64,000 nt of DNA from Chrysopilus asiliformis (lineage: Eukaryota; Arthropoda; Insecta; Diptera; Rhagionidae). Each line of letters starts with the position of its first letter. Positions within the stretch are counted from its first letter, which is position 1. The stretch spans positions 1,364,001-1,428,000 of the forward strand of contig OZ035963.1 of the NCBI GenBank assembly GCA_964034945.1, given 5' to 3'. Below, piece by piece: positions 60,301 through 64,000 of the stretch. Under the pieces are notes generated by a model, which did no database searches, was not told the origin of the DNA, and saw nothing but the letters and a program-made list of their open reading frames with translations. Position numbers and translations under genes: made by a program.

Positions 60301-61009
60301 ATCATCACAATCACTACTAATTAAAAATTTGAAAATGATTTCCCCCTAGTCGAATAATTGCCAAAGAATTCCAAAATCACTTTGGGTTTTCATTTCACGT
60401 CATTGTTATTGTGCCTCGATCTCATGAGGGTGGCAGACGACTTTTACATTTTGATACAGTGTGGATTTTTTTTACTTTCAGCCGTTTATGGTTTGTGGAA
60501 AGTTAAAATTTGAAACGTCGAGTCTACAGGAATAAAAAAAATTATGATTTTGGGGTGGCAAAAAAAATTATACGAGATTAATGAACCTCTCTAAGATCTT
60601 GTCACCCAAAATTACGAAAATACTAATAGAATAAAGAAATTACAAAAACACATAATTTTTAGATCTCCACCCATCTATACGCTTTCCGAAAGCTTGAATC
60701 TAACATTAAGGTTTAAAATTACAACCTAGTTGGCGGCGGCGATGAGTTTCTCAAGAAATCCTTCGTCTAACATCAACTTTAGAATCAGCAGACGTCTGTA
60801 AAACGAATAGGATTTTACCTTTTATGAGTTAAATTCAATTAACTCAGACGTCTACTGATATTTTTTTTAGGGTGAGGCAAACGAATAATAAGGGTATTTA
60901 AATGCTTTCGAAACAATATTGGCTGATGTACCAAATATGTATGTTTTTTTTATTTCCCTTAATTCTCGAACGATGAAAAAGAATGGAAATTTCGGATGCA
61001 AAAAATACG

Positions 61010-61051
61010 CAAGGATCCTGATATAACAAGGATCCTGATATAACAAGGATC
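61010..61051. repeat. 17-bp tandem repeat, unit 2 copy
   Basis: Duplicate of 53714-53755. Confidence 0.85.
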
Positions 61052-61107
61052 TAGCCGGAAAACGCTGGTGATAGCGATCTAAATATCGCAAAGATCCTGA
61101 CTAAAAC

Positions 61108-61345
61108 CAGGGCAGCAATCATGTATTCCGACGCGTCTCTGTCTTTCGACTTCGACGCAGCTTTTAACTCTTGACTTCGCCATATCTGCAGCTTGAAATT
61201 TCCTGGAGTGACAGTCAGAATCACGTTTGGATTCATAGTGACGATTCCGAGAAATTTCAAACTGCAGAAATGGCGAAGTCAAGAGTTAAAAGCTGCGTCG
61301 AAGTCGAAAGACAGAGACGCGTCGGAATACATGATTGGTGCCCAG
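61108..61345. mobile_element. Foldback palindromic element F, copy 3
   Basis: Duplicate of copy 2 with an intact right arm (AAAGACAGAGAC). The left and right arms pair over about 80 bp with few mismatches. Confidence 0.75.
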
Positions 61346-63799
61346 GCTATCACACTGGTTGATCCGGACGGTGTGACCATCGGTAGATGTCTGATGATTC
61401 GAATCCGACATTGAGGGCTCAACCTTGCCATGTTTCGAAGGACTGGTTCGTCCCTTCGACATTAACAATATTTGATATGAAAGCGACAGCCAGTAAAAGG
61501 TTTTGTCATGTTAAATCTTATGCCAGTTCAGCTGAACGTCTCGAAATCTTATCTTGAAAACATTTTTTTGTGTCATTTTGGGTACTCGTTTTGATTTCTT
61601 AGGGTATGGAATGATTTCACAAATCTCCCCTTGTACAGTAATTCATATTTGAGACATTTGGTTTCTTTAATTTAAATTTTGAATGGATCATCGCACTTTC
61701 ATGAGATATAGAATTGCTCAGACCCATTGACTGGCGAGTTTAAATTTGAAACAAAAAAGTCGTACGGTTTTCGGTTTGATATGGAGTGCGCTGATCCGAA
61801 AGTGGGTTTGTTATTCAAAATATGACAACCTTTCTGATGAAATATCACCATTTGTATTTGACAAAACACAAAATATCTTAGGACACAAACATTCTACCCT
61901 CTAAATACGAAGGCAATAATAATACAGAGTATGGCATTCATCTTGCGACAATATAAATCCCTAGTTACTGGACAGATATTTACGAGTTGCAAGGTTTTGT
62001 CCTGCAGATTTTTTGGCGCCCACAAATAAACATAAAATATTTACTGTTGGAATAAAAATCGAGTAAATATTTGTGGTTGCATAAAGCTTGGAGAAATGAA
62101 TCGATGTTGTTGAAATTCATAATTTATGTCTTATATGCCCACATCAAAAATCCTGACGCATGTTATGCAAAATACTAACAAAAATCCAATACCAATCGTC
62201 CATTGTTATTATTAAGATTATTTTTCCAATATATATGGATTGTAATTTCGGATTTAAGTACTCACAAAATGTAAATCCCTATCCGCAACTGGATATTTTT
62301 CAATAAATTTGGGATTTTAATGTGTATTTATTGTGCGTTTTGCAACCCTAAGTAACTGAAATGATTTTCTATTTTTAGAAATTAGTATTTCGAATTATTT
62401 CACTTTGTTAACCTTAATCAAAGGAGAAAAGTTGTAGATAATCTTTAGATATTAATTTTTTTTGCTATATTCGAAGTAAACTGAAAGAAAAATCGTGAAT
62501 CTAAGCAAAATAATCGTAGTAATAATAACGATATACACGGAGTACCTTTTTGAAGGTTGAGGGAAATTGTTCGCGTATTATTTGTTTTGATTGGATTGAA
62601 TTGTTTTCGCTTCAGCTCCTTTCAACAGCTGTCAGATCCTTGTCAACTTATATTGACAAGCATCTTATTGAATTTTTTCCGTTGGTTCTTCAATTTTTCT
62701 TGTTATTTTCGAACGGATCCGAATGAAATAAATTTGTTGTTTCCAACATTGTACACTACACAAGTACCCATCGATATCCCTTTTTAGTTTCAATAGGACG
62801 AAAACAACAAAATCTAGAAAATTTCCTTCCGCTGAGCATTTTGTGTGACAAGCCAAAATATAAAATACACGTGCCCCCATACCCAACTCCGTTACTCCTC
62901 TATATGGTTGATTCATTCCTGTCCGTCCATCTTTTCTACTACTTGTATACCATTGGGATCTGTGACCAACATGTTGCCAGGAGAATCTTTTCTCAATCAT
63001 CCATTGATATGGAAATCATTCAAATGTTCAATCGGATTTTATAATAATGAACCTAGCTTTGTTAAAATACGAAAATAATTCCGGATATGAATTCCAATTT
63101 TATCCATGAATGATGAAAAATGTTAAAATCGTACAGGGTTTGACTTTAAGAGTAGATTGAAAGAGATATGATATATGAATTTTTAACCAAAATGAATTTT
63201 ATTTTGTTTTAATATTAAATAATAAGTGTATTTTCTTAACCGGTTGCAATCGTGTGGAAAAAGTTGCTCTGCATAGCTCCAGAACATTCAATAAAACACG
63301 TGTAATATAAATTTTTGTGTAATTCTGACATGAAAAATGTTTATAATGCACAAAGTTGTGGAAAACTACAAGAAAACTTTTCAACCATGCCAAATTCACA
63401 TGATTTTAATATCAAAATACTTGCATTCCAACCCCTGTTTTTAAGGACCCCTCTATTAAGAGGGTTTCCAATCATTCCAACCCCGCTATTAAGAAATACT
63501 CAAAAGTATTTATAATTAGTTTGCACTTGAGGTTGAAATTGATATTGAACGTAAATGGTTGTAATTTCAACGATTTTTTTCTTTCTGTTCAGACGTCTAA
63601 GAAAACCTACAAGGCCCTGTAAATAATTAAATTAATTTTTTTCATTCAATTTTAACGCATATCAAAAGTTGTCGAAAATCATGGTCACCATTGCGATAGG
63701 AAAGGGGAGTTGGTCAAAATTTTCTCTTCAACGAAATCGTCCCTGTATCAAAATTTAGAGCTCACCTACTTTATTCTAAATACATTTTGCCTTTATATA

Positions 63800-64000
63800 T
63801 CATACTAATATATAAAAATGAGTTGGTGTCTGTCTGTCTGTCTGTTCCTCTTTCACGCAAAAACGGCTGAACAGATTGACTTGAAATTTGGCATGAGTGT
63901 CTGTGGTAGTTCTGGTTCCAACACAGGCATACGGAAAAGTAGCGCGAGGGGTGGGGGGAGTGAGGGGAGGGGTAAAGTGATTTCGAAACTTAGTTTTTGC
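63800..64000 (+). mobile_element. Helitron-like element W, copy 4 (cut by window end)
   Basis: Identical by eye to the first 201 bp of W3, from TCATACTAATATATAA through the GTCT tract and the G-rich run. The window ends before the hairpin and CTAG end. Confidence 0.75.

Larger units (their letters stand above)
56797..64000. repeat. 7.3-kb tandem duplication, unit 2 (runs off the window)
   Basis: Copy of unit 1, with full unit length 7298 bp implied by the spacing of W3 and W4. Contents repeat in order: X body, 17-bp pairs at 58322 and 61010, foldback F3, the 111-codon frame at 62665-63000, then W4. The stretch contains no recognised gene. Confidence 0.9.

Overview
The window looks like intergenic or intronic DNA from the nuclear genome of an AT-rich animal, most likely an insect and plausibly a fly. 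The evidence is indirect: large gene-free spacing, many short transposon relics, frequent GTAY/TACGAG words, and dispersed repeats that carry GTCT/GACA tracts, as the mini-me type elements of Diptera do. The species cannot be fixed from the sequence. There is no bacterial-style gene organisation, rRNA, convincing tRNA or CRISPR. No complete protein-coding gene was found. The only recognisable protein is the C-terminal end of a reverse transcriptase from a 5'-truncated non-LTR retrotransposon at 27.4-28.0 kb. Three small stretches could be exons: 2512-2585 (+), 12664-12846 (-) and 32757-32834 (-). All three are low confidence.

Layout. 0-3.7 kb: a small terminal-inverted-repeat (TIR) element, a TATA box with a possible signal-peptide first exon, and a second TIR element built from repeated AATTTTACGAC modules and containing a perfect 26-bp hairpin. 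3.7-18.6 kb: mostly featureless AT-rich DNA with scattered repeat fragments. 18.6 kb: first copy of a near-perfect 238-bp foldback palindrome. 23.0-25.1 kb: a dispersed repeat (here called X) split by about 150 units of the octamer GTCTGTCA. 25.9-26.3 kb: another repeat with a GACA/GACG tract. 27.4-28.1 kb: the LINE relic. 30.4-31.5 kb: a relatively GC-rich patch full of GCCTTATAAGGC-like palindromes. 36.2, 38.7 and 39.5 kb: three small DNA-transposon MITEs with readable target-site duplications (TTAA, TA and TAA). 45.4-46.6 kb: a second X copy with a Helitron-like element (here called W) inserted in it. 49.2-64.0 kb: a tandem duplication of a 7.3-kb unit, apparently almost identical, whose junctions lie inside W copies. 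The window ends 200 bases into a further W copy.

No genes can be described as working together. The biology visible is of repeats acting on each other. Helitron-like W copies inserted into X repeats. W copies served as homology for a recent 7.3-kb duplication. A short GTCT seed in X expanded to about 1.2 kb at one locus while its paralogue stayed short. All coordinates come from reading by eye, and element boundaries without a stated target-site duplication are approximate.
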